Position numbers and translations under genes: made by a program. This document shows positions 10,513 to 19,932 of a stretch of DNA of 64,000 nt, in pieces. Every line of letters begins with the position of its first letter. Position 1 is the stretch's first letter. The notes below the pieces were generated by a model. That model did not search any database, was not told the DNA's origin, and saw nothing but the letters and a program-made list of their open reading frames with translations. Source of the DNA: Shewanella frigidimarina (GTDB lineage: Bacteria; Pseudomonadota; Gammaproteobacteria; Enterobacterales; Shewanellaceae); NCBI RefSeq assembly GCF_003797125.1, contig NZ_RKKE01000003.1, forward strand, positions 248,001 to 312,000, written 5' to 3'.

Positions 10513-10557
10513 AAGGTCTTCATGTTGCATAATATTGCAAAGATGAAGACCTTTTTT
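10513..10557 (+). terminator. Intrinsic terminator after ybiT
   Basis: AAGGTCTTCAT (10513-10523) pairs perfectly with ATGAAGACCTT (10543-10553), followed by a T-run. The loop itself contains a small nested stem (TTGCA...TGCAA). It lies 55 bases past the ybiT stop. Confidence 0.9.
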
Positions 10558-10840
10558 GTTTAATTCATTATAGAGATAATGATTAAGCAGAAATCGCGAT
10601 TGCAGATGTATGTATAAAGATCAGAAGTGTAGACATGAACGACTGTCAAACTTGTCATTTACTTTACTAACCAGTGCGAATTAACGCCGTTAGCAAAGCA
10701 AAGGCTGTTTGGGAGGCGTTGGTTATCACGAACTGAGGTTATTTATATTCATAAAGCCTAATCAATAGTAATCCGTTGCAGATACACGTAAAATCTACGC
10801 CTAAAATTAATAACTAACGACATAAAATAGCGAAAATATC
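10558..10840. other. Intergenic region before the U32 gene
   Basis: No coding signal. The segment just upstream of 10841 (TTGCAG near 10776 and TAAAAT about 15 bases on) may be the U32 gene promoter but is not a close match to consensus. Nothing else stands out. Confidence 0.4.
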
Positions 10841-13081
10841 ATGAATAGAAAAATCGAATTATTGGCACCCGGTGGAGATGTCGATGCGATCAAAGCTGCG
10901 ATAATAGCCGGTGCAAACGCCGTTTATTGTGGCTTAGATACCTTCAACGCCCGTAACCGTGCAGCAAACCTATCATTCGATGACTTAATTGGTGTTATCG
11001 CGCTTGCACACCAATATCAGTGTGAAGTGTTTCTTACTATGAACATCGTTATTTTAGAAAACGAAGTTCCGACATTGGTTAAATTGCTCAATCAGCTTGT
11101 GAATACGGGTATCGACGGCATTATCGTCCAGGATTTAGGCCTGTTTAATCTAGTGACTAAACATTTTCCAAGCCTAGCAATTCATGCCTCAACCCAGCTG
11201 ACAACTCATAACGAAGGTCAAATTGGCTTTTTAGCCAAAATCGGCGCCACTCGTGTCAATTTATCTCGTGAGCTAAACCTTGGCGAAATAAAAAGCCTCA
11301 CCACCCTCGCCCACGATCACGAAGTGCTTACCGAAGTTTTTGTTCACGGCGCATTATGTATCGCCTTCTCTGGTCAATGTTATTCAAGCTCAGTGAGTGT
11401 TGGTAATTCTGGCAACCGTGGTCGCTGTAGCCAGGCATGTCGTGACGAATATGAAGTCACAGCAGCGGGTAATAAGTTTCCGCTGAATCTAAAAGACAAC
11501 TCAGCTTACTTTGATTTACCAGAATTGGTTGATGCCGGTGTTGACTCACTCAAAATTGAAGGCCGCATTAAAGGTGCACAATATGTGCATACCGTGGTGG
11601 ATAGCTGGCGTAAACAGATCGACAAATTTATCGAAACTGGCAAGCTGTTAGCCGATGACTCGAACTTACATAAAGTATTCAACCGTGATTTTACCAACTC
11701 GTTTTTAAAGGGTAACCTCACCAAAGACATGTTTATCGACAATCCACGCGATAACAGCTTTAAACATGCTAACGATAAAAGTAACGCGATATCAGTGGTT
11801 CAAATTCAAGAAGCGCAACAAACACTGTCGTCAGAAAAAGACGCCATTGTGCAACTGGTTGCCGAAAAAATTAATCACCTGAGCATTGCCAAGCCAACGT
11901 TAGCACTGGCATTTTCAGGTCAAGTCAATCAACCATTGTCGATCACGGTGACCACGCCAGACCAACACTTTGTGATTGAATCATCTATCTCTCTAACCCA
12001 AGCGACAGAATCGCGGGTTGATGAAGCGGCCATTGAGAAACGCTTTAAAAGCTTAAAAGGCAGTGGTTACTTGTTACAAGCGTTTAATTATGACGGCTTG
12101 CAGGCTGATTTAAGCCTACCATTTAGTCAGTTAACTCAGCTTAAAAACCAACTGTTATTACAGCTAACACAAAGAGAATACATAGGTGCAGTAACCTTAC
12201 CCAAGTTACCTAAGCATCCTAAAGTAACAGAAACACCGACATTATCTTTGCTTATTAGTGATGAAAAAGACGTCAACTTATGTGATGTTACCGATGCCGA
12301 CATCTACTTTAAGCTGCCTGAAAGCTTTAAGAAAAACGACAACAAGTATATTGATATCTTTTTACGCAACCCAAGATTAATCCCTTGGTTTCCGGCTGTG
12401 CTTATTGGCAAAGATTATATCGAAGCAGTAAGAGTGTTAGAAGTGGTTAAGCCTAAGCGAATTGTTACTAACAATACCGGCGTCGCGTTTAAAGCCTATG
12501 AAATGGACATTGAGTGGATCGCAGGCCCGTTTTTAAACACCACTAACTCTTATGCCTTGTTAACATTACAAGAGCAATTAAATTGTGCTGGTGCGTTTAT
12601 TTCTAACGAGATTAATCGTAATCAAATTAAAAACATCGCCAGGCCGGAAAACTTCAAACTGCTTTACAGCATCTATCACCCAATTTTGATGATGACCAGC
12701 AGACAATGCTTTTTCCAACAAACGGTAGGCTGTAATAAGCCCAGCATTGAAGACGGTTGCATGCTCAAGTGTGAAAAAGCCACTACCATCACTAATGTGA
12801 AAGGTATTTCGTTTGCAGTAGACAAACAAAAAGGCGGTTACCCGAGCATCTATAACCACGAGCAGTTTTTAAACATCGAAGCCGTTGAAGATTTATCGCA
12901 CTTATTTGATGAGTTCTTTATCGACCTCACCAACATAGGATCTGGCTCAAAAGCTGAAATCGATAAAACTCAGCTCGTCGCCCACTTCGAAAACGTCCTT
13001 AAAGGCGTCACCGAATCTAAAGTAGAGCTAAATCAACTTGTGACAATTTCGACTAATGCCCAGTATCAGCAAGGTTTGTAA
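10841..13081 (+). CDS. Peptidase U32 family protein, RlhA-like
   Basis: A 746-residue cytoplasmic protein. The N-terminal 330 residues form the U32 TIM-barrel: it opens with IELLAPGGDVDAIKAAI, and the conserved segment SGQCYSSSVSVGNSGNRGRC has cysteines continuing to SQACRDEY; a C-terminal cluster adds CFFQQTVGC and GCMLKCEKAT. In characterised relatives (RlhA of 23S rRNA, TrhP/TrhO-pathway proteins of tRNA) such enzymes make 5-hydroxycytidine or 5-hydroxyuridine, and the cysteines probably hold an iron-sulfur cluster; protease activity is known for few members. The long C-terminal extension suits the RlhA/YdcP branch (about 650 aa) but is longer. The gene is alone, between two terminators. 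I infer rRNA modification from family only. Confidence 0.85.
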   Translation: MNRKIELLAPGGDVDAIKAAIIAGANAVYCGLDTFNARNRAANLSFDDLIGVIALAHQYQCEVFLTMNIVILENEVPTLVKLLNQLVNTGIDGIIVQDLGLFNLVTKHFPSLAIHASTQLTTHNEGQIGFLAKIGATRVNLSRELNLGEIKSLTTLAHDHEVLTEVFVHGALCIAFSGQCYSSSVSVGNSGNRGRCSQACRDEYEVTAAGNKFPLNLKDNSAYFDLPELVDAGVDSLKIEGRIKGAQYVHTVVDSWRKQIDKFIETGKLLADDSNLHKVFNRDFTNSFLKGNLTKDMFIDNPRDNSFKHANDKSNAISVVQIQEAQQTLSSEKDAIVQLVAEKINHLSIAKPTLALAFSGQVNQPLSITVTTPDQHFVIESSISLTQATESRVDEAAIEKRFKSLKGSGYLLQAFNYDGLQADLSLPFSQLTQLKNQLLLQLTQREYIGAVTLPKLPKHPKVTETPTLSLLISDEKDVNLCDVTDADIYFKLPESFKKNDNKYIDIFLRNPRLIPWFPAVLIGKDYIEAVRVLEVVKPKRIVTNNTGVAFKAYEMDIEWIAGPFLNTTNSYALLTLQEQLNCAGAFISNEINRNQIKNIARPENFKLLYSIYHPILMMTSRQCFFQQTVGCNKPSIEDGCMLKCEKATTITNVKGISFAVDKQKGGYPSIYNHEQFLNIEAVEDLSHLFDEFFIDLTNIGSGSKAEIDKTQLVAHFENVLKGVTESKVELNQLVTISTNAQYQQGL

Positions 13082-13188
13082 TTGCCTAGGACAGCTAGCC
13101 GCGCCACAGAGTGTATAGGGTTAAATGACTTACTGAGTAAATTAGTCTGTTGTTAATCAGTTATTAATTGTCCCATCCAAGATAAACA

Positions 13189-13222
13189 CAAACAAGGGTC
13201 ACATTCGTGTGACCCTTGTTTG
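13189..13222 (+). terminator. Intrinsic terminator after the U32 gene
   Basis: CAAACAAGGGTCACA (13189-13203) pairs perfectly with TGTGACCCTTGTTTG (13208-13222) around a TTCG tetraloop. T-rich sequence follows. A very stable hairpin, about 110 bases after the stop. Confidence 0.85.
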
Positions 13223-13712
13223 TTTATTGACGTTATATGATTTCAATGCCGCATTATAACATTCTGTAGCAACGTTAATGTTAAGTTATCAAGCCAAACA
13301 CCTCCCATATATCATCAACAGTTCGATTTTATCTCTCGTGTAACACCAATGCATGATTGTTAAACAGAATATTATCGCAGATTTCAATACCCATGAGTGT
13401 ATGAAGAACACCAACTGATTTGCCTTACTGGTACAGCCATCGCTCATTCTATTATTGATTTTATTTATATTATTTGTGTTATTTGTTTTATTTAACAATG
13501 GCTCAGGGCCATTGGCTCTCTCGAGTCATGTATGTTGGCAACGGTTGTTTCAAACCACACTCAAATTAAGTCACCATTTTATTGTCATCACTAATGGTCA
13601 ACACTCTCTTGTTACGTTGAAACAACCGGCGTTTTTCAAGACCGTTGTCGAAATTTGTTGTCAAATCCTCACTTATGTCGCGATAGGTCAAACACACCAG
13701 AATGCTTTATCG
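13223..13712. other. Intergenic region with a 12-bp inverted repeat
   Basis: Between the convergent U32 gene and histidine kinase. Short open frames exist on both strands but have low-complexity or unfamiliar composition, so I do not call them genes. CGGTTGTTTCAA (about 13540-13551) and TTGAAACAACCG (about 13618-13629) are exact inverted copies about 66 bases apart; their role is unknown. Confidence 0.45.
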
Positions 13713-16463
13713 TTAAACAGATAAGGGTAATCTAACAAAAAACCGAGCGCCACAGCCTGGTTCAGAGCTATAGTCAATGCTTCCGTTCATTGCTTCAATC
13801 AGATTCTTACAAAGGGCTAAACCTAAACCCGTCCCTCCTTTCACTTTAGAGCTACTTGCATCAGCTTGTGAAAATTTACCAAATATTTTGCTCTTAAAAT
13901 CTTCAGGGATTCCGGTTCCTTGGTCTTGTACAGCAATTTCAATTTCATCAGCAGTGAGAGTCGCAGACAACATTACACTCCCAGATTCGGGAGAGAATTT
14001 AACCGCATTGGATAGAAAATTAGTCAGAATTTGTAATAGACGATGCTCATCTACATATACAAACAATTCATCTATTTGCTTATCTACATGTAACGTTAAA
14101 GTGATTTTATGCAGGTCTGCAAATGGTTGATGATCATTGATAGCTCTTTGCAAAAGAGGAACTACATTTAATCGTTTCATTTCAAACAACATTTTACCAG
14201 CAGCAAGCTTTTCAATATCTAATAAGTCATTGATCAAACGACTAAGTTGTTTGCAGTTACTGCTCGCAACCTCAACCAATTTCTCCGCTTTTGCAGGCAA
14301 TGTGGCTATTTTACCAGACTGCAATAAACTTAATGCACCATAAATTGATGTTAACGGAGTACGGAGCTCATGACTCACGGTTGAGATGAATTCATCTTTA
14401 ATTTTCTGTAATGTCATCCTCTCAGTAATATCTTGCACAGAACCTATCATTATCTTATCCGGGTTCAGCTCTTTGTTAACCAGTTGTCCTAATTCATGCA
14501 CCCAACGAACTTCGCCATTAGGTCGGATGATTCGGTAAACTTCGTTAACAATGCCTGTCGAACGAGTCTGCTGCTCACTTTTAAGCACTTTATCGATATC
14601 GTCAGGATGAACAGAATTTTTAAACAGTGAAGAACTCGGCACGACATCTTCAGCGTTAAACCCAAAAATTTGATAAATAATAGGTGACCACCAAAATGTT
14701 CCATGCTCAAACGATGCATGCCAATAACCAATTTTGGCTTGCTCACTCGCTAAATCAAGACTTTGCTGAGTAACATTCAGCTGAAGATTGAGATCCTCAA
14801 GTTGAAGATAGTATTCTTTAGTTTGGGTAATATCATGAATATAGCCATGCCATAACGTACTACCATCAGGCATCCTTTCCGGTGTTGCTCTGCCTGATAA
14901 CCATATTATCGATTTGTCATTCCTATAAACACGATATTCCTGTTCCCATATAGTGAGTTGTTGGCTAGATAATTCAATACTTTGAGAAACTGCAGGAACA
15001 TCTTCAGGATAAATTGTAGAAAATGCATTGGAAGCATCCGTAACAACATCTTCGGGTTTTACACCATAAATATCTTCGATTCCAGAGCTAGCATATGGGA
15101 ATGCGCTACGTCCGTCTGGCCACAACTGATACTGGTAAACCACACCAGGAAGTTGTTGTGTCAGTTTTAATAATTGATCCTGTAGTTTTTTTTGCTTGCT
15201 CACATCCTGTATAAAACCATTAAGGAATTGCACGTTACCTGCACTATCATATTCAGCGGAGCCCCGCTCCTCTACCCATTTAACCGAACCATTTTTATGC
15301 ACTATACGGTAATTAAATACCCAGCTAGTTTGATTAAGCAGAGACTCTTGTACGATTTTATCAAGCAAAGCACGGTCTTCAGGATGGATAATATTAACGT
15401 AACTGCGAGAATAATTATCGGTGAACTCACTGGCTGGATATCCTGAAAGCGAATAAATATAGTCACTCATAAAGAGCATAGTCCATTTTTTATCAGGATT
15501 GCATCTGTAGGTAACGCCTGGAATATTAGCAACCAAAGTCTTAAACTGGTCACGACTCTGCAGTAAATCTAACTCGTTATTTTTTTGTTTTGTTATGTCG
15601 GCACGAGTGCCATACATCATCAATGGCTTACCATTGCTGGTCTTTGAAATCACTCTACCTTTATCATGTATCCAAACATAATGACCATCTTTGTGTTTCA
15701 TTCGGCATTTAAAGTCATAAAATGGATTTTCATCATTAAAATGCTCTTGCAATGATGTACTAGATTTTATGTTGTCATCGGGATGTATTCTAGCAGCCCA
15801 TGTTTCGTTAGAAATGGGTTCAAGTTCAGCAAGGGTATAACCAATAATCTCGGCCCAGCGTTCGTTTAATACGATATCACCCGTTTGAACATTCCACTGC
15901 CAAGTGCCGACTCGAGTGCCTTCCAACACCGACCGATACATCAGTTCACTTGCGGTTAATTGTTCATGTGCTTGCTCTTGTAATCTATCAATAATTTCTT
16001 GTTCAATACTTTTAGCAAAACCGTATGCGATATCTCGTTCTTTATCAGTGAATTGGCGAGGTTTGCTATCAATAAAGCAGAGTGTGCCAATATTTTCACC
16101 ATTACACACTAAAGGCACACCGGCATAAAATCGAATAAACGGTGCAGATACAACTAATGGATTGTCTGCAAACCGACTATCAAGCAGAGCATCAGCAACT
16201 TCAAAAATACTATCGCCTAAAATGGTATGGCCACAAAATGAAATGTCTCTGCTTGTCTCACATGCATCTAAACCTTGTTTCGACTTAAACCACTGACGAT
16301 TGGAGTCGACTAATGAAATAAGCACAATTTCCGTGCCTAAACAAAGTTGAGCCAAATGCGTTAAACGATCAAAACGTTCCTCTGGCCCCGTATCTAACAG
16401 GCCAGTATTATTTAGCGCGGTAAGTCTTTCTGTCTCGGAAAGTGGAAATACAGGAGTTTGCAT
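13713..16463 (-). CDS. GAF-PAS(4) sensor histidine kinase
   Basis: A 916-residue soluble kinase without signal peptide or membrane helix. Order: GAF domain (about 20-160), four PAS/PAC repeats (about 175-295, 305-425, 435-550 and 570-690, each ending in a GxxxDIT/QDV-type PAC), HisKA with SHELRTPLTSIYGAL around 700, and HATPase_c with NFLSNAVKFSP, DQGTGIP and GGTGLGLAL. All catalytic boxes are intact. It has no receiver of its own. The receiver gene lies three bases upstream on the same strand and an HPt protein is divergent, so the three likely form one phosphorelay. GAF and PAS domains of this kind sense small molecules, redox state or light; which one cannot be told. No terminator is evident after the stop. 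Confidence 0.92.
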   Translation of the reverse strand: MQTPVFPLSETERLTALNNTGLLDTGPEERFDRLTHLAQLCLGTEIVLISLVDSNRQWFKSKQGLDACETSRDISFCGHTILGDSIFEVADALLDSRFADNPLVVSAPFIRFYAGVPLVCNGENIGTLCFIDSKPRQFTDKERDIAYGFAKSIEQEIIDRLQEQAHEQLTASELMYRSVLEGTRVGTWQWNVQTGDIVLNERWAEIIGYTLAELEPISNETWAARIHPDDNIKSSTSLQEHFNDENPFYDFKCRMKHKDGHYVWIHDKGRVISKTSNGKPLMMYGTRADITKQKNNELDLLQSRDQFKTLVANIPGVTYRCNPDKKWTMLFMSDYIYSLSGYPASEFTDNYSRSYVNIIHPEDRALLDKIVQESLLNQTSWVFNYRIVHKNGSVKWVEERGSAEYDSAGNVQFLNGFIQDVSKQKKLQDQLLKLTQQLPGVVYQYQLWPDGRSAFPYASSGIEDIYGVKPEDVVTDASNAFSTIYPEDVPAVSQSIELSSQQLTIWEQEYRVYRNDKSIIWLSGRATPERMPDGSTLWHGYIHDITQTKEYYLQLEDLNLQLNVTQQSLDLASEQAKIGYWHASFEHGTFWWSPIIYQIFGFNAEDVVPSSSLFKNSVHPDDIDKVLKSEQQTRSTGIVNEVYRIIRPNGEVRWVHELGQLVNKELNPDKIMIGSVQDITERMTLQKIKDEFISTVSHELRTPLTSIYGALSLLQSGKIATLPAKAEKLVEVASSNCKQLSRLINDLLDIEKLAAGKMLFEMKRLNVVPLLQRAINDHQPFADLHKITLTLHVDKQIDELFVYVDEHRLLQILTNFLSNAVKFSPESGSVMLSATLTADEIEIAVQDQGTGIPEDFKSKIFGKFSQADASSSKVKGGTGLGLALCKNLIEAMNGSIDYSSEPGCGARFFVRLPLSV

Positions 16464-16466
16464 AAG

Positions 16467-16874
16467 TTACTCTTGATTGTGGATTTCTTGAGAGATTAAG
16501 CTAGCTTGATAAATAGATTCTAACCTATCACCAAGACTCATAGCATCGAAGGGCTTTTCAATCACAGCAACGGCACCAACAGCCAAATATTCCTGCTTTT
16601 CAGAATCCTGAATCCTGGCTGTCATAAAAACAACAGGAATGTTTAGACAATTTGGTTTTTTACGAATTTCATTTAGCGTTTGTATACCATCCATACCCGG
16701 CATCATGGCGTCTAACAATATTAAATCTGGGGTAAAACCCTCAACTTGGCTAATAGCCTCTTGGCCGCCATCACAAGCCAACAAGGTAAATCCACATATA
16801 TCAACGAGAGCCATTTCAACAATGATCCGAATCGACTCATCATCCTCTACGTGTAAAATTTTATCTAATTGCAT
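16467..16874 (-). CDS. Single-domain response regulator (CheY-like)
   Basis: A 135-residue stand-alone receiver domain. The acidic pocket HVEDDES (about 8-14), the phospho-acceptor aspartate in LILLDAMMPG (about 55), the threonine of FMTA and the lysine of IEKPF are all present, so it should be phosphorylatable. There is no output domain, so it must act through protein contacts or pass the phosphate on. It is the first gene of a leftward operon with the GAF-PAS kinase (three-base gap) and faces an HPt gene across about 220 bases, suggesting a kinase - receiver - HPt relay. ATG at 16874. Confidence 0.93.
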   Translation of the reverse strand: MQLDKILHVEDDESIRIIVEMALVDICGFTLLACDGGQEAISQVEGFTPDLILLDAMMPGMDGIQTLNEIRKKPNCLNIPVVFMTARIQDSEKQEYLAVGAVAVIEKPFDAMSLGDRLESIYQASLISQEIHNQE

Positions 16875-17095
16875 GCCGACTCCAGTTTGATTGGTGTAAA
16901 CCCCAAATATGCCAAATTTGATGGACTAATATTGCATTATAATGATTGTTGAAGCAAACTAAGCTATTGATTAACAATAAATCCTATCTTTTTGTATGTC
17001 GATAGGACATCCATTAGCACCCAATAATGCAGTAAATTGCTGTTATCTTTTCTATAGTGTACTTAGAAAGTCATCATGGTCCGAGAGTGATAGAT

Positions 17096-17776
17096 ATGAA
17101 ATCTACTAAAATTACTGTTAATCAGCAGCCCCTTGATGAAATTAATCAACAGAACGTTAATAAGATTAGCTCAGAATCTGATAATAAGGATCTAGAAAAT
17201 TTACTTAAGCCTTTTGGTGGTAACGAAAAGTTTTATCGACGTTTACTAAAAGTTTTTGAAACAAATCTAGATCAGCAACTGACTAATCTGGAACAAATGA
17301 TATTGCAAAACAACACCAAGGAGTTGTTGGTCATTGTACATACCCTTAAAGGGACTTCTGGGACCGCTGGCTTAACATCAATCTATCAAGCCTTATGTGC
17401 CTGGGAGATAAAACTCAAGGACGCGAATAGTACACATGCTTTTGAGATACTTTGTGTCGAACTGGCACCCCAGTTACGGTCAGTCACACAAGCTGAACTG
17501 TCAAAAATCCATGCTTTATTAGCAGAAAAAGAAGTTGAAACACAACACCTAACAGTTGATTATTCAATCCCAGAGCTCATCGCTATGCTCGCAGAACTTA
17601 AACAACACCTAGAAAATAACAATTTAGAAGCGGTGAATATCATCCTAAGCCTGCAAAATATGTTGGCTAATAATTTATGGGTTAAGCATGAATTAGCAGT
17701 GCTATATGATGCAGTAGAAATATTAGATTTCGACAATGCGCTTGTTGCATTATCTTCATTATCAAACAAGTTGTAA
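17096..17776 (+). CDS. HPt domain phosphotransfer protein
   Basis: About 226 residues. The middle carries the histidine-phosphotransfer signature HTLKGTSGTAGL (His near residue 95), inside a four-helix-bundle-like stretch (NEKFYRRLL...). The C-terminal third is helical with no known motif. An in-frame GTG at 17057 lengthens the frame, but there is no ribosome site before it, while the ATG at 17096 has GAGAG about nine bases upstream, so I choose the ATG. It is transcribed away from the receiver/kinase pair and is their likely partner. Whether it feeds a downstream regulator cannot be seen here. Confidence 0.85.
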   Translation: MKSTKITVNQQPLDEINQQNVNKISSESDNKDLENLLKPFGGNEKFYRRLLKVFETNLDQQLTNLEQMILQNNTKELLVIVHTLKGTSGTAGLTSIYQALCAWEIKLKDANSTHAFEILCVELAPQLRSVTQAELSKIHALLAEKEVETQHLTVDYSIPELIAMLAELKQHLENNNLEAVNIILSLQNMLANNLWVKHELAVLYDAVEILDFDNALVALSSLSNKL

Positions 17777-17990
17777 TAGCCATTTAACCGTTACCGGATT
17801 ATAAAAGCAGATTTATCATTGATGCCACTAGGCAAATAATAAACAAAAAGTGTCATTCCACTAACATACCATCCTGCACAAAGGGTCCATTGCTTCTAAA
17901 TAAGTTGCGGCCAAATAAACAGTGTGGCAACTTTTAGTCAGCCCACTATCACCGTATAATGTCCGCGAACTCTTTAAACGTTAGGTATTA

Positions 17991-18344
17991 ATGAAAAACA
18001 ACATAGAGATAGTTGACCTGCTGCGCGAGCGTATTCCTTCATTTAAATGCAAGCCAGGTTGTCACGATTGCTGCGGCCCCGTCACTACATCATCGGCTGA
18101 AATGGCCCGTCTACCGGTAAAAACAGATGCCGAACATGAAGCAGCATTAAAAGAATGGAATTGTGTGTACTTAGGCCCTAATGGCTGTGAAGTATATGAA
18201 GAACGTCCATTAATTTGCAGGTTATTTGGTACAACACCGCGTATGCCTTGCCCTGAAGATCGCCGTCCAGATGAAATGATTGATACTAGAACCGAGGCTC
18301 AAATCCATCACTACATTGCCAACACCCGCCAAGTGTTAGTGTAG
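17991..18344 (+). CDS. YkgJ family cysteine-cluster protein
   Basis: A 117-residue cytoplasmic protein with the YkgJ/Fli­B-type zinc/iron-binding cysteine cluster: CKPGCHDCCG near residues 18-27, then CVYLGPNGCEVYEERPLICR and a late MPC. The start is ATG 17991 after GTTAGGTATTA. Family members bind a metal through the CxxxC..CC...C...C pattern, but no reaction is established. The gene is alone between the HPt gene and a convergent lipoprotein gene. Confidence 0.9.
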   Translation: MKNNIEIVDLLRERIPSFKCKPGCHDCCGPVTTSSAEMARLPVKTDAEHEAALKEWNCVYLGPNGCEVYEERPLICRLFGTTPRMPCPEDRRPDEMIDTRTEAQIHHYIANTRQVLV

Positions 18345-18474
18345 CCATAGAATTGCTATTAAATATAGCGGTGTAGAGTGTTGAGGTATCTAGCTCGACA
18401 TTACAGATATTCGTTATCTCACTCGGTGAGCAAGATACCACTGCAACATACAAAATATGGCTAAACTAAGTAAA

Positions 18475-18500
18475 GGCATTTTCGTGTTCACGAAAATGCC
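18475..18500. terminator. Hairpin between convergent ykgJ-type and lipoprotein genes
   Basis: GGCATTTTCGTG (18475-18486) pairs perfectly with CACGAAAATGCC (18489-18500) over a two-base loop. It lies ten bases past the stop of the leftward DUF4382 gene and can serve as its terminator; the T-run on that side is short (TTTA). Confidence 0.75.
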
Positions 18501-18509
18501 AACATAAGA

Positions 18510-19532
18510 CTAAATAGTAGATGAACTAACAAACTCACCCTTCGCGACAGTACCATTTGTCACTTCAACATCTTGTAAGTCCGCATGTAAAAAGAAAGGA
18601 CTTTCTACATCATCAGGCGTATTTGTTACATCAGGATCATCGTTCTGTGCAACACAGGTGTAACCCAGACTATAATTACCCGCGACCACAAAACCAAATT
18701 CATAGCCCTGGCCTATCACTTGACCATTTTGATCTAAAATAGCGTTAACTCTTGCAGAAGCAATAGGCTCAACGTCTGGGGCAACCACTGCATCAATGTT
18801 AAAATCAGTCATATTTTCTAAGGCAGCAGTATCTTGATATAAATACACCGCATGGCTAAATTCACTTCCGCCAGCAGCAACTTCACATTGAGTCATAACG
18901 TCGGCAGGAATACTTCCCTCAATCGCACCAACTTCAGAAATGTTATGTAACTGCACCGACGTAGGTTTTAAAGTCCAGTAATCTTTATTACCATGAGGGT
19001 CTTGTAATCCACTAGACAGATCAAATTCAGCAACAAAACTATTTGTGCCAGCTGCAATCGTAAATGTCTTATTAAAAAATAGTCGACCAGTATCGGTATC
19101 TGTAGCACCAACGCCACCACATGAACCATTACTGTTGGTCGTTAAACCAAATAAATTATCGTCATTGGTTATGACATATGAACTGTCCGCATTCGGGGTT
19201 TCACTTCTTTGCATATAAATACACATTTGGTATTCACCAACAGGAATGCTTTGCCCACTCACAAGAGTGTCAACTGCTTGCCCTTGAAATTCAAGTAAAT
19301 TAACTTGTTTCAAAGCACCATCATCTGACACATCAAACGAAATACTCCCCGAGTTATTTTTTAACACAACTTGTTTAAAAGCGATCGTCACGTCTTTGGC
19401 ATCACTAGGGTTATCTGATACACCTAAACTAAATACGCCCATTTGAGGAGAGTCTATTTTATCGTCACTACCCCCACAAGCTACTAGTAAAGTCGATATC
19501 GAGACGGCAAGTAACGTATTAAGCTTTTTCAT
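18510..19532 (-). CDS. DUF4382 domain lipoprotein
   Basis: A 340-residue exported protein. The signal peptide ends with the lipobox LLVACGG, so the mature protein should be lipid-anchored at Cys19, and the +2 residue Gly suggests the outer membrane. A DUF4382 beta-sandwich begins at MGVFSLGVSDNPSDAKDV and includes the typical PVGEYQMCIYM strand. Such proteins are common in marine bacteria and have no known activity. The gene is monocistronic, with a long AT-rich upstream region and a hairpin after the stop. Confidence 0.9.
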   Translation of the reverse strand: MKKLNTLLAVSISTLLVACGGSDDKIDSPQMGVFSLGVSDNPSDAKDVTIAFKQVVLKNNSGSISFDVSDDGALKQVNLLEFQGQAVDTLVSGQSIPVGEYQMCIYMQRSETPNADSSYVITNDDNLFGLTTNSNGSCGGVGATDTDTGRLFFNKTFTIAAGTNSFVAEFDLSSGLQDPHGNKDYWTLKPTSVQLHNISEVGAIEGSIPADVMTQCEVAAGGSEFSHAVYLYQDTAALENMTDFNIDAVVAPDVEPIASARVNAILDQNGQVIGQGYEFGFVVAGNYSLGYTCVAQNDDPDVTNTPDDVESPFFLHADLQDVEVTNGTVAKGEFVSSSTI

Positions 19533-19932
19533 AATAAACCTAATTAATGGTGCATTTTTTATTGTTTGTTTTACAACTGTATAAAGTATTGATCACCTAA
19601 CAACTCATGACCGATTTTTATACAATCAATACTTAAGAACCTAGTAAGGACTCCTTGCTGTTATCGTGTTGTTCGCTGATCATTACAATATAGCGCTGTT
19701 TATAAAAAGCGCTGTAAACAATAAAGTGTATTGTCTGCATAGACATAAGCATTAAAAAAACTTGGCTACATAGACAACAAAATTAACAAATCATTAAACG
19801 CCTATTTCACTTCAAAAAATATGATATTAAACGATATTTAATCAATCTCACGTTCAACCCACTGTTCCATCTAGCCAGCCTGAGCAATCCGCGGTATTGT
19901 TACCCCAAATGAACGTACACGATGGATTTTGA
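19533..19932. other. Divergent intergenic region with inverted repeats
   Basis: Upstream of both the leftward lipoprotein and the rightward M15-like gene. AAGTATTGAT (19584-19593) is mirrored by ATCAATACTT (19625-19634). Further on, AGCGCTGTTTAT is followed closely by the near copy AGCGCTGTAAAC (about 19693-19720). These may be regulator sites; no gene is visible. Confidence 0.5.

Noticed and set aside
13289-13724. Short frames on both strands between the U32 gene and the kinase
   Set aside because: Low-complexity Asn/Ile- or Phe/Leu-rich starts, no ribosome site, and mutual overlap on opposite strands.
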